Assembly: GCA_944470555.2 (NCBI GenBank)
Contig: OX104134.1
Location: 102,170,701-102,234,700, forward strand
Direction of reading: 5' to 3'
From: Heterobilharzia americana
Lineage: Eukaryota; Platyhelminthes; Trematoda; Strigeidida; Schistosomatidae
Length of the DNA stretch: 64,000 nucleotides
Shown one piece after another: positions 11,996 to 23,624 of this stretch. The position numbers and the translations under genes were made by a program. Positions within the stretch are counted from its first letter, which is position 1, and the number at the start of each line of letters is the position of its first letter. The notes beneath the pieces were generated by a model that worked only from the letters and a program-made list of their open reading frames with translations, had not been told where the DNA came from and ran no database searches.

Positions 11996-12411
11996 CGAGG
12001 GGAGTATTTGTCAGATGCCGAGCTGAGGGAAAACGTTAACGGTTTGTGGTCTGTGAAAATAATGAAATCACGACCTTCCATAGAATGTCGAGAGTGGCGT
12101 ACAGAACAGTACATAACTAGGAGTTCCCTACCAAATGTACTGTATCTTGTTTCCACGTCTTGCAGCCGCCTCGAGAAAAAGGCTAACGGTTGCCACTGGT
12201 TGTCAGTCAATTGTTGCAAAACTGCTCCAATTGCTGAATCAGATGCATCAACAGCAATACTCAAAGGAGCATTGAGGTCATGATGCATGAGCATGGTTGC
12301 GTCTGAAATGGCTTCCTTGACTTTAGAGAAAGCAAGTCTAGCCACGTTGTCCAGGGTCACGAACTTCGTAGTTCCTCGAGGTAGATCTATTAGTGGTCTC
12401 ATGACAGGCAC
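11990..12411 (-). pseudogene. Ty3/gypsy RNase H
   Basis: RNase H removes the RNA strand of the replication hybrid. Visible motifs are LSIAVDASDSAIGAVL (first acidic residue), WQPLAFFSRRL, YSTFGRELLVMY (catalytic Glu) and FIIFTDHKPL (Asp). The first coding segment, MRPLIDLPRGTTKF, belongs to the RT-RNase H connection. A one-base shift near 12,405 separates it from the RT frame and another near 12,000 separates it from integrase. All catalytic landmarks are present, so the breaks could be consensus errors. Confidence 0.85.
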
Positions 12412-13285
12412 AGTTGGGGATAAACCTTCGGTAATAACTTACCAGGCCATTGAAAGTGCGGAGATGTTTCACAGTGGTCGGCTCTGGATAGTTTGTGATA
12501 GCCGCCACTTTATCTCTCAATGGGCATATACCTTTGTTGTCAATGGTATGCCCAAGGAAGCTGAGTGATTCAACTCCTATTTCACACTTCTGTAAGTTGA
12601 CTGTGATGCCATGTTTTTTCAGTCTTTCGAATGCGAGGTCCAAATGTTTAAGGTGAGTTTCCTTATCTGGACTCGCAATTAGACAGTCATCGATGTAGAC
12701 ATGAACAAAATTCAAACCACGGAAGACATCGTCCATAGAGCGTTGGAATGTTTGTGCTGCATTCCGAAGACCAAATGGCATGCGCAGGAATTCAAACAGG
12801 CCAAAAGGAGTAATGATGGCTGTTTTCACAATATCTTCTGCTGCCATAGGTATCTGGTTGTACGCTTTGACCAAGTCGATTTTGGAGAAAATGTTCATTC
12901 CGCATAAGGTTGCAGTCAAATCGTAAACGTGAGGTATCGGGTAGCAGTCCGGAGTTGTTTTGGCGTTAAGCCTTCGGTAATCACCGGTTGGACGCCAGTC
13001 GTCCCTATCCCTTTTGGAAACCATGTGCAGTGGCGATGTCCAAGGACTGTTTGACGGTTTGATAATGCCCAGTTCGAGGATGTGGTCGAATTCGCTTTTC
13101 GATGTTTGGAGCTTATCGGGGGGTAAATGGTGCGCTTTGGATGCCACAGGTGGACCTGTGGTTGTGACGTGATGCATAACATTGCTGGTTATGCACGGAA
13201 GAGTGTGCTTTGGTTGTTGCAACTCTGGATATTTCTCCGAAACTGTTTGGTAGGACGCTTCGCCTGATTGTTTGGTTCTAACGAC
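12338..13285 (-). pseudogene. Ty3/gypsy reverse transcriptase, 5'-truncated element
   Basis: RNA-dependent DNA polymerase domain of a Ty3/gypsy pol. The order seen is LGIIKPSNSPWTSPLHMVSK, DWRPTGDYRRLNAKT, FSKIDLVKAYNQIPM, FGLFEFLRMPFGLRNAAQTF, the catalytic VHVYIDDCLIAS box (YIDD), FLGHTIDNKGI, and LRTFNGLVSYYRRFIPN of the thumb. The frame runs in from the right only to 13,285, where element sequence stops abruptly and the duplicated 460-bp flank begins. Gag, protease and the 5' LTR are absent. The apparent start codon sits at this junction and is not a natural start. Confidence 0.9.
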
Positions 13286-13752
13286 AGCTGATGTCACATG
13301 ATCTAGACTGATAGAAATAATGAAAATCTAACTGATTAGTAACATCTAATTCAATTTTTCTAAATTATTTGTAAATTACGAATTAACTTCCTGTTGACAT
13401 GACTGTCAAGTCCTGATTATGGGCCGGAGGTCATAGGAATCGTTACCAATTTACCCAGTTAGCTAAGTTTACTGACACTGCGGTGCCTATATTTCCGTGT
13501 TAGATGCCAGGAGACCATTGGTAGAAAACCCTCATCAATCTAGATTCCATGACTGCTGAAATTCTTTGCGAAGGCATTTTTGCAGAAATTCATTTTCTCC
13601 AGGCAACTGAAACTAATATTATCACTCAGTAGTGGATTAAGAAGTTAGTGTCCTAAGTCAAGTCGTTAAAGTGTTCCAATCTATACCAGTGAACCAGTTG
13701 TTTGATATCGTGACTACTATGAATCGGGTAATGAAAACTATCAGGGATTATT
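13286..13752 (+). repeat. 460-bp direct repeat flanking the Ty3/gypsy fragment, right copy
   Basis: Partner of 9,241-9,701, with six extra single bases and no substitutions seen. It abuts the RT frame directly, with no LTR, primer-binding site or gag between. It is not itself an LTR of this element, because a separate LTR with a polypurine tract is present at the other end. Confidence 0.9.
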
Positions 13753-13835
13753 TCATTTGGTTTTTGAGGACTTGTTTGTTGACTTCAGGTTGATGTTAGT
13801 CATGGAATGACATCAGTTGAAGAACTATTGAAAAC

Positions 13836-13975
13836 TTGGGATCACTGGACAACCGTTTCGTCTTAGCATGGGACTCTTCAGAAGTGTACACCCAATGACC
13901 CCGCCAGGGATCGAACCTTGAGGTTCTGCAGCCAGCACGTAAGAATTGATCCAGTGAATAGGCATCTAATGGTCC
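13836..13975 (-). mobile_element. tRNA-like SINE-type repeat carrying a hammerhead ribozyme
   Basis: The minus strand holds a tRNA-like segment (GGTTCGATCCCTGGCGGGG, rc of about 13,897-13,915, a good B-box-like block) followed by the hammerhead described separately. This architecture resembles trematode SINE and Penelope-type terminal repeats that carry minimal hammerheads. The exact ends were not determined. Confidence 0.5.
13841..13890 (-). ncRNA. Type I minimal hammerhead ribozyme, intact core
   Basis: On the minus strand the conserved boxes occur in order. CTGAAGA is the rc of 13,875-13,881. Stem-loop II, GTC...GAC, has three pairs closing a nine-nt loop (13,874-13,860). GAAA is the rc of 13,856-13,859. 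A two-pair stem III with a GGTT-like loop follows, then the GTC cleavage triplet (rc of 13,848-13,850). Stem I pairs CACT upstream of the core with AGTG after the cleavage site, with a mismatch next to the core. All invariant core bases are present. Weak stem II and the stem I mismatch suggest reduced activity. Confidence 0.55.
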
Positions 13976-14337
13976 ATATTTCCTACTTCGATTAGTGTAA
14001 GCTCATCCATAAGTATTATTTGTTTCATTCCGCTGCTATATTATCAGCAACCCACTAATTAACCTTTGACGAATATCAGAGAACGTTCACTATACCTAAG
14101 ACCATTTTACGGAAACCATAACCAGTTTGAAGGGAATCAACTAGTAGCAAACCAGTAACAATTCCCTAAATAACCTCTTTTTAAACTTAAAATAAATATA
14201 GAATTTTATTTCAGAACATTAAGTTAATGAAGTAGTTCTAAAGTATTAGTTAACCATGAGATATTGAAATCTTTTTATAGCTTGAAAAGTGATAGCAACT
14301 TTTTAATCATCCCTTCTCTTTGGTAATTTGGTTGATT

Positions 14338-14508
14338 TTGGCTAGCAGGAGAATCCAGGACGCGTATCTCGTCCTATCTGGGATTCGTCAGCCGGATGTA
14401 CCTGCACTCCACTGAGTTTCAAAACTCGTACCCATTACTTCAAATGCTAAGGGGCTATCCACCATGCCACGGAGGAATGATGGCCACTTCTTGTACAAGG
14501 GGTATTAG
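14338..14508 (-). mobile_element. Sm-alpha-like SINE with near-complete hammerhead
   Basis: The minus strand has TACATCCGG, CTGACGA (rc of 14,385-14,391, intact), ATCCCAGATAGGA as stem-loop II, then GAGA (rc of 14,367-14,370) in place of the invariant GAAA, and TACGCGTCCTGGATTC. The tRNA-like half lies at about 14,420-14,480. One core substitution predicts loss of cleavage. Confidence 0.55.
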
Positions 14509-14510
14509 TT

Positions 14511-14710
14511 ATTACTATCTATTGATATACTCGTAATTCTCAGTTGTTTCATTGGGTTAGATTGTTCGACCTCTGTTAGCAACCAAATCACCAAGGTTAA
14601 CATCCAGGTAATATTGAAGCATCTGCATAGGAACCCATATGCCGACAGAGGTCGAACAATTCAACCCAATAAAACAACGAAGAATTACAAGTATATCAAT
14701 CAATAGTAAT
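14511..14710. repeat. Imperfect 65-bp inverted repeat next to the SINE
   Basis: Positions 14,511-14,575 pair with 14,645-14,710 in inverted orientation with about eight mismatches. The innermost 20 bp (TTGTTCGACCTCTGT and complement) are the best conserved. A roughly 70-bp spacer separates the arms. It may be an old foldback element or two SINE-associated modules in inverted orientation. Confidence 0.65.
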
Positions 14711-17700
14711 TCCTTCTTTATGTTGATAATCTTTGTTTAATGAATGTACAACCATGTCTCTTTTAGTTTACAAAAGCTAATCGATACAAGGCAGGTGGAT
14801 TTAGAGAAAATATAGTATTAAATAACTGCAAAGAGCAACGCTCGGAGGAGTGTAGAGCAGAAGTAAAGACAAGTTTACAAAATTATCCGCTTGAGATCAC
14901 AAGTAGGGAAAATGCGCTGATCGATGAGTAATGTGACGACGTCAAGCCCGTTCACTGCCGCCAAACTTTTATCTTCACACTGAAATCAGGCTGTGACAAG
15001 AGCTAATGTTTCATCATTCATTCACTCACAAATCCCAATCAACTGAAAAATCGTTTCGACAATGCATTTCCATAGAATTTATTTTCTTTAGAACTATTTT
15101 AACTGTATTCAGAGACTTTCTATTGTTTATGAGGGTATGAGTGAATATGTTAGCAAGTAGGTATTAAACGAATAAAAAATGAAAGCTTAGGCAGACTGGA
15201 TTGAGTTTTACTTTACATTATCAATTTTTATCATCAGATTGAAAATAAAATTCATTTGTTCAGTAAAACGTTTTTTCCATTCATCTAGAAAGGATCAATA
15301 GGTCTTATCGAGTTTTGTGCCTACGAATAAATTCACTTATAACCGATGAAATGAATGATAGCTAGACTGGACCAGTATCTCTTTGAGCATCATAACTCCT
15401 TGGATGGTATCCAAGATATTGAGTAACGTTTTGACTAGGAAGAGTACAATGTGTGGCTTGGAATGGAAATCAATATTGATTATGGAGTAATTTCCGTTTA
15501 TCTCTTGTTTTACAGTAGTGTAAAATTAAGAATATTCTACCCGAATTAGTCATGAGTCTATCACTCAGATCTTAAGTGCACAGCAGTGATCGAAATCCGT
15601 CAATCTTGTTTGCCACTGAGCTACTTTTCTAGTTTATATCACTGTGTGGTGCACTCTAATTCGACTTTGAAAGTAAATTGACAAGAAGCCTTTTTCAGAT
15701 CAAATAGTATCCACACTGCGAAACTTGGTCAACAGAATTCAAGCAGTGCTGAGCATTTGGGACTTAGTAGCTGTATAAGTTAATACATGGCTGCCAGTTT
15801 ACTTACAAAATCCAGTCCTACGGCTAATCAGTCGTATTTTGAATTAGCTTAGAAATAAAACCTCTAACTGTAGTACTGAGTGAAACTAGTTCGATTCTGT
15901 GAGGGGATGATTATATCCCTTGAGTTTGCTGATACTCCCCTCAGTGTCTCCAAACAAACATGAAACATAGGTCAAGCAGGATTTCTTTTGAACTGACTCC
16001 TATCATTTAGTGGAAATGTTCCAGACTTGTCTTAGGAGACTGTTTCTGCTTACACTATATGTCAGTCTTTTCCTTTCATATCTCAATAAAGTTGTGAAAC
16101 TATTTTCGGTCGCCCACTTCTTAGTGCATGTCATACAATTAAAGATGACCCACGGATCTTTTTCTAAAACACTATATAGACGAATGACATAACCAAGTAC
16201 CATATACCTACTTTAAAATAAGAACCATGATCGATTTCTAAACCTTGTTACTATTTTCTGCAATCAGCACCCATGGTTTAAATGATCTGAATTTAGGAGT
16301 CCCCTTTTTAATTTGTTTGATTGTTTGGGTTTTGAAAATCAGGTTGTCTTTGATAGTTAATTGGAGTGTAAGAGTCAACCGTTATGCAGTTTGTCGCCAA
16401 TCGTTCATTTACTCTGGTAAAGAAAACCGGTCTACAAAATCTCAATTATCATCACAAAGTGTGCATATAACAAGGAAACACAGCTTAGTAAGGTACTATT
16501 GTTGTATGACGGACTACCTAGCTGCAAGAATCTAAGTAGGCATAGCAGGTTGTAGAGGTGTGACCAGCTGAGCTACTGACGATTGGAGAACTACTAAAAG
16601 ACGTGTGTAGGCATCGATAGTTACACTGCTTCTCCAATAAAACTGGATTTTTAAAAAATATATAAAATGTTATTTCGTTCAAAGAAAGTGTTTCCTGGTC
16701 TAATATTTCAAAGTGAAAGCGATGCAGATAGGTGAACTTTATTTTTGAAATTCAAGCGCAATGTCCAAAGTAATACCATGTTCAGACTGTGTAACTAACT
16801 TGACAATAATAATTTCGTCAGTATTACATTAGCAGTGATTAAACAATATACGATGTTAAATGAAATGAGAAGGCTAAAACTATTCACAGCCGGATTGAAA
16901 TGAAACAATCACAGTATGATGGCTCCACTCGACCGAGACCTATTGAATGGACAATCAACTTGATGAAGATACTTTTTTGTCGTAAATAGTCTAGAGCTGG
17001 AAATGTCAGTCAGTAGAAAATAACAAAAGTTTCTATTTTCATCTTTTTGATGCTACCTCTGATCTTCAGCAGTCCAATTATCACGGTTGAATATTTAGTT
17101 GTTCTATTTAGGCTGCTGTAAAAATGTATAGTAATTAGGTTTTGAATCAGTTTCATTTTGAACAGTGAATTAAGTAAATTGTTGCTTTAGCTCCAAATAT
17201 TATCATCCAACTCAAATGATTAACGGGAAGTGGAGTAGAACCAAACCGCAAAACATTCTGGTTTCCAAGTTATTTCGAGATCAATGAAGCGTTAACAACA
17301 CACGTGGTGTGAAGACTCATGGTGCTACTCTGCTGTTCAGACCAAAGTAGGTAACAACCATTACCTAGAAGTCAAGGGCTTAGTTCGATAACAAACATAT
17401 TTACCACATTTTAGATCAACAATATTTCACATACACACACACCATCTACTTTGCTTCATCATTTGTATTATGTAATACCCGCTCATACTGAAAAGGCTTA
17501 GTGATTATAAGCAGCCTTCATGAAAATTATGTTGAAACTATTTGTTGTTCAGTATTATATCATGGGAAAGGAAGTTCGCTCCCGTGTAACTGTGTTTTCA
17601 TTTTTCAGGCATAAGAAATGTGAAATATGAGGCAAAATAAAGAAAAATCAAATCAGGTGTTTGCGAAAAAAAAATTCAAAACAACAATTCCTTCCCTATC

Positions 17701-19559
17701 CAAACATAAAATAGATAACAATAATAATGAAGTATGATTTGAAAATTTTGTTCGTTAAACGACAAAAATGAGGGCGGAACAAAGAAGTACGATAACAAAG
17801 GCGATTAAATCATCACAATGATAGAAGCAGTTATCCACATCACCGTGCTCTGAAACTACTACTGAGAAGACTGGGTGAAATAAAACTTATAGGCAGTAAC
17901 GATGCCTAATGCAACAAGACACTTGAACTGAATACGATAATGAATGTTGACAGCTGGCTACAAAAATATCAGAACACAAACACTGGTCATTGACTACAGG
18001 CATAACTTTATTCGGTTCCATTAAGTATAAAAATCTCCAGTAAGATTTATCTCAGCCGTTCTGCAGTATAGATCAAATTTAAAGCTCAAAAATTTTTGTC
18101 CCATCGGCTAATGACTAAAAACGCTGATTTCGATTTTAGCCACTTCTTATCGCTTCATCCCGTGTGAAAGCAGTATGACTTCCTTGTGGAGTCTATTTAC
18201 AAATAATTTGGTCTCATTCTTTATGATCTCCAAGCAGGGATGGGCTGCGTCTGATTTATCTTTTGTTCTTGGATGTGACATTAAATATATCCAGTAAAAC
18301 TTCAAGCATGAAGTTCTACTTCTTGTTGTTTACTACCTTGGTTGGACTTCATATGTGGTTCGTGTTTCTGGTCTATGTTAGCCCTTCTACATAAGCTTTG
18401 TACTTCCAAGTAATTGCCAACGTTCCTTTTTTGGTTTTTAATAAAGAAAATCTTGCACGCGAACCTACAATGTTAAACTGAAGACTTGAAGTTTAGTTCC
18501 ATGTTGGCGGTTAAACCGATTTTCTATTTTTCAATTTCATTGCTCTTTCTCTTTCTTTGCCAAGGTTTAATTGCATGAACGGTGGTTTCGACTTTTCGAC
18601 CAAATATGACTTCCGTTAGATATGAGTAATTCGAGACTGAAGGATTCGGTGTCACACTAAGGTAGCGAGAATTCATCCAAAATTACTTCGCTTGTCCTCA
18701 TTCCTTTGCCTTTTTGAAATCTCACCTGAAGGTATCGACAATCCACTCTACCAGAAAATTTTATTGAAGAAGTACATTCCGAATAGCTGATTCATTTTTT
18801 AAATACAGTCAACATCCATGTTTATAAAACCAAGATGCTTTACTGAAACTCTGAAAGATGTACACCTATTTTCTTGAAGATAGAAACCTAATTTGGACAT
18901 TTTTAATAGCATAGCATCAAGTAGATCGAACGAATCGAAACAAATGGTGCATATAATAATAGTAGAAAGATTACTACATTAGGTTGATTGGCAAGTATTG
19001 TGTCCATGAGTTACTATAAGATAGCAAGTGTCGACTTCACACCAAACGGTAGGTGCGTGTACTGGTACAGACTTAGACTGGTTTTAATTGTCAACACTGA
19101 TCGGATATTTGGTTCGACTTTTTTTGAAGAATACATCTGTGAGGCTGACATTGGCAAAGCATTTACCACCACTAAATTTAACAAGTAGATCTGTTAATAG
19201 GTGACAGATGAGAGTGGTCTTCCAGAACATCATTCAAACCGGTAGAAAAATCTGCTCTGATAAAGGGAAATGTGCGCCTTGAAGACAACAGGTCCCGAGA
19301 CTACTTAAATGGTTATAGAACACCTGCTGCATCCAGTATATCAAAACGCGTCACTGTACCGGACGCAGTGAGACAATTTATATTCAACTATACCTTCAGA
19401 TTCAATCAAAGAGAGCTAACAATCTTCACTACACTGAAATACATCCCTGCCAACATGCGTAAACGATGCCACACAGACACCTGTGTTCCAAAGCTGCCAC
19501 CTCATCTCATCTGCATTCAACAACTATGTCTCACTACTGAATATCAGGACAGAGCTGAC
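14711..19559. other. No recognisable gene; weak signal-peptide-like frame
   Basis: AT-rich DNA with scattered short frames. The one item noted is a 28-codon frame at 18,308-18,394 (+) that starts MKFYFLLFTTLVGLHMWF and is strongly hydrophobic. It could be a secretory leader exon or chance. A 96-residue frame at 16,245-16,535 (+) has no recognisable feature. Confidence 0.3.
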
Positions 19560-21660
19560 CACAGCTCAGACTATTCATCACCTCATAGGTAGTCAGATAT
19601 CTCACCAGCCGGTGCCAGAAGTAAAGCGAGCTGCCAAATGCCAGACAAGCATTCTGAATCCGACGTAAGATGATACAACTCCTCAAGTAAGTGAGGTGGT
19701 CAACGCATTCTGTCACACCACGTCCCATCAGTTGACTGGGAGTAGCTATAGATCAGTCCTGAAGCATCATCTTACGTGTGAAACGTACGGAACGTATACC
19801 AAGGACGCACAGACTTATGCTCAAGGCGTTCAAAAGACTCTGCATTCCGTTAGTGTTTTCATCTTACAGAACAATCATTTCTGTATACTCTAAGTCAAGC
19901 AGATACCTTTCAGAGAGTAGTAGATCAACCCATATGAAGTCAGAGGCACCTAAGGTTATGTCCATTAGTACAGGAAAGGTGAAAACGAATACCCTGTCGG
20001 ACACCACTAGCTGTCATCTTTTCAGATGACAAGTGTCCGTAAGTCCTTACACGACTCCATGAGTCAGAGCTCCATTTAACCATAGGATAATTATGGACCC
20101 GAGGATCTTGGACACGATGTTAAATGAACTGATTCAATCTCCATGTCGCTGCCACAAACAAACTTCTTTGCCTCCTTGTAAACTGAAATGACCACTGAAG
20201 TCGATTAGCCTCATGCGAATACTTCTGGTTTCTATACACTACCTAGGACTTTCGTCGTTCTAATATGTAATTTCCTATCTCCATCCTTTGAAACTTCTGA
20301 CAAGTCATCAAGCTCTGCTGCTTTGCAACACTTCCGCTTCGAGACAGGCTTTCCAACTTCGAAGAGAGGTGGAAGACCGACATCTACCTTCCGTTCATGC
20401 TGCGGTTGAATGCTGGACAACTGTGGCGTTACCATGGGGACCACTTTAACTATGCTTCTAGCGGCCTGTTCTGAAAGATCACCATGGTTGCATCCTTTTC
20501 GGCAATGGTCTCACTAACAATCGTTTTTCTGTTGCCAACATTAGTAAGAGATCTAAATAATTACCGGGTATTACCTAATGCTAATGCTTTCACGATCAGT
20601 TTCGCTTTCGCCATCCACCACTACTCATGATCACTTTGGAGACTCCCAGGTAGTTTACATTTCAACTGCTTGAGCTCATCACTGTGATCAGAGCTACCTG
20701 GAATTCGATTTCTCACATCAGTCCCAACGGACAAGGTTGCAGAAATCCACTGAATCTTACTTAGGTGTCTCCTCCCTAAATACTCAACTAATGCTCTCAT
20801 CCTTTAATCTTGTACCCAGAGACTTGCCTGCTACCTGTTTCCTGAGATCAGTAAGAAGCGAAAATGCACGTACCCGTACTCCTGTATGGTCGAATTTTAA
20901 GTACATACCCCAGAAAATTGGAACCAAACTCTGAAAGCTGCAATTTAAATTAGTAGCGCTGCTTTAGGCGACTAGGAGTGGTGTTTAACTGACTTGGATT
21001 TTCAGTAATAATTGCAGAATAAGAAATCAAAGAAACTATAAGAGGCAAAAGATGAGAAGGTAAAACGGATAAAATGGTAAGTTCGGATATGTTTATTTAG
21101 TATTTATATCCTGTCAGAAGCGTGAAGCAGTTTGATACTAACCGGTGGCCCAACTCTTGAAGGTTATTCCTGTAAGGTAACTTGAAGAGAAAAAGAATTT
21201 GCGTAATAGCAGAGCCTATGGGAGATCTGCTTGAGGAAGTTCACAAATATTCTTTCTAGGAGTTCCAGGTTTATGTTTGATAGTCTCAGTTACAGCTAGC
21301 TAAACATACCACTAGCATTGGAAAACCACAGGACAGGAAAAGGTGTGTTATTTTGGTGGCCTACCTTCCTCTAATCGCATCTCTTCCCATTTGGTAGCGA
21401 GCATCAGTATGAACTGTTGGTTATCCACGGGAAACATCTAACTGCCTTCGCAGCCCGTCTAGTCAGCATTACGAATTCGTCCTCGAAGCTGCATCATAGC
21501 GCAACAATTTGCAGTTTAACAATAACTGTCTTTTTTCCTACAACTCCAACAGACCTTTCTGGTATGGTTAGGTCTCAATGAGCAAATTTTCTAACTGATA
21601 AAGCTCGGCGAGTAACCGTCACGTCAAAGTAGCAGCTATCAGTTGGAAAAATATCAAAGG
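19560..21660 (-). pseudogene. Heavily decayed RTE-clade element, minus sense
   Basis: Read on the minus strand from right to left, 5'-UTR-like DNA (21,660-21,150, similar to 39,012-38,600) leads into endonuclease and linker remnants. These are followed by RT remnants (about 20,130-19,850), including the GTTTCAT/TCATCTT-type palm region also seen in copy B. C-terminal remnants reach about 19,560. Frames are destroyed throughout. This is an older copy than B, C and D. Confidence 0.6.
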
Positions 21661-22109
21661 TGGTCAGTCGAAGATACAGTATAAATTCATAAATCTTATT
21701 GTCATAACCTGCACTGCATGTTGAAATATAAGCTTCTGCTGGAAGAATACTGTTTCGACGAATTAAGTGATATCAGTTAAAAGAAATTACAACAATCTTC
21801 ATGCACTCGTCTTTCAGTCATCTAGAAATAAGTGCCAGTTAAATAGTACAAAGCAGCGGTGATCTACAAGTTCATGCACTACGGCCTTGATCCTTCGTAT
21901 CTATAATGTGAAAGGTACTAACACTCATAATCTAAGTACATGGAGTCAGAAAATAGGACATACTAATCAGTAGTCAAGTGTTTTTGAACTAATTAGTCAA
22001 AGCAACAATATATCCTGGATATAAGCTATATTTGCAAAAAAAAACTGATCTGAGATTTATGCAAATGTAACAGACCCAATGTCAAATTTTCACTCAGCGT
22101 CTAATATTT

Positions 22110-22360
22110 ATGAAACTGTCCGCTCAAATCCTGACCAGGATTCACAGGAAACATATACTAGAGATAAAAAGTTGGTCAAGTGATGAGGTTATTGAACACC
22201 ATCGACTTGTGTGGCTGAGATGTGTGTGCCATATATACTTAGTCACCATCTATTCCCAACGATAAAAGTAGGTTTAGATTAATAGAGGGTCAAAAATAGA
22301 CAGACTAAGTGACACCAGTCTATTAGGTCTTTGATCTAGTGTGAGCTGGAAAGGAGTCTA
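22110..22360 (+). pseudogene. RTE C-terminal fragment
   Basis: The plus strand encodes SSDEVIEHHRLVWLRCVC, matching KSVDEVVNLHRLRWLGHVL of the near-intact RTE. Degenerate sequence continues to the position of the RTE 3' end. It is short and full of stops. Confidence 0.5.
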
Positions 22361-22723
22361 CGTGAATAAGTTAATTTTAAGAAATACCAGTCTAGCCCAT
22401 CCTGTTTTGTGTTTGTATATGATCACATACATCGCAATGAGTAAACTTTTCTCTAGATTTCTTATCTGACTAAGGTCTATTATTCTAGGTTTGGTCAAGC
22501 TTTTGTGCTCTGTTATGTTAAATGACCTCGGTCGATTACTTAAACCTACATACTTAACATCGTTGCGTAGAATTTGAAAAACCAAATTATTTTGTCGAGT
22601 GGTCTCTATGGCATCCTTTAGCCTGAAAAGCATATTCCTCTGTAAGTAGATAAGCTTTATGTAAAACCTTAACCCTAACTTTGTTAGGAGTCTTATGTAA
22701 GCTTTCTGAGGTAACTTCCTCAT
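22358..22723 (-). CDS. 121-residue open frame of unknown nature
   Basis: The frame is basic (many K and R) and starts MRKLPQKAYIRLLTKLGLRF. It shows no membrane segment and no domain that I recognise. Its position between an RTE fragment and a SINE suggests repeat-derived sequence. Nothing indicates that it is translated. Confidence 0.15.
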   Translation of the reverse strand: MRKLPQKAYIRLLTKLGLRFYIKLIYLQRNMLFRLKDAIETTRQNNLVFQILRNDVKYVGLSNRPRSFNITEHKSLTKPRIIDLSQIRNLEKSLLIAMYVIIYKHKTGWARLVFLKINLFT

Positions 22724-22787
22724 ACGGTAAAACCATAGTGCTTTTGAGTCCTTATTCCTTAGTGTTGTAATTATTAGTAGGTAGAGT

Positions 22788-22945
22788 AATGATGGATAGT
22801 GGCTAGCAGTGGAATCCAGGATTATCCATCATTACTATAATTAGAACACAGGTAGTATCGAGGCATCCGCACAGGAGTCCATATGCCAATAGAGACCGAT
22901 CAATTCGGTCCAATCAACGACGGTATAATACAAGCAATTATACTA
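22788..22945 (-). mobile_element. SINE fragment plus hairpin module
   Basis: GATGGATAGTGGCTAGCAG and GGAATCCAGGA match the hammerhead-side end of the Sm-alpha-like SINEs. After a short break, 22,871-22,942 repeats the module seen at 1,352-1,430. The core ribozyme is missing, so this is an internally deleted composite. Confidence 0.5.
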
Positions 22946-23624
22946 TTAGTAGGTATATTACACTTTCTCAAACATTTCTGTATTAGTCTACGAGGATAAT
23001 TATTGAGTACCAAATTTTCTTACATTCATCTTCTTTCCTGCGGCTGATTTTCTATCCTACTGCTCTGGCATTTCGCTCCATTGTTTAAATATTTCACTAA
23101 AGCTGTTTTAGCAGACATTGAATGTAAGGACCGGGAGTTTAGGTAATGACTAGAATGAATAGGTTTTCTGCAGACACACTATTGTCTAAATACTCATATA
23201 GTCTCTATTTTATTTTGTAATACAGCATAGTTAGTTCTCCTCCTTCATCCCTTTCTAATCCATAAGTTAATTGGATAGTATCTACAACTGAATTAGTTTA
23301 GAAAACTTATCGATGCGCTTTGACTTAAGTACCATAGACGTATAATCTAAGTACATCAATCATATTTTAGGAGCAAGGATGAATATGTCAAGCGCGCTTT
23401 GTTCCTAACTGACCACAAATATGTCTACGAATATTCGGAATATTGGAGATTTTATAGCAAATCCCTCTACTTACTTCCGAATTTCTCCTTGAAACTTGAA
23501 AATTATAAAAGTCTCACATACATACACTCAGAATATCAAATAAGCAATTCACAACATGCTAATAACTATGCGTTCCTTGATGGAGATTACCTCGTTCCTA
23601 AATGCCTACACATAATAATTGGCA

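Noticed and set aside
9241..13752. The 460-bp direct repeats could be the LTRs of the gypsy element
   Set aside because: A separate LTR with a polypurine tract sits inside the left copy, the right copy abuts RT with no gag or primer site, and the repeat lacks clear TG...CA ends.
22358..22723. 121-residue frame as a domesticated gene
   Set aside because: It is flanked by repeat debris with no motif, start context or second copy to judge constraint. It is kept only as a low-confidence frame.
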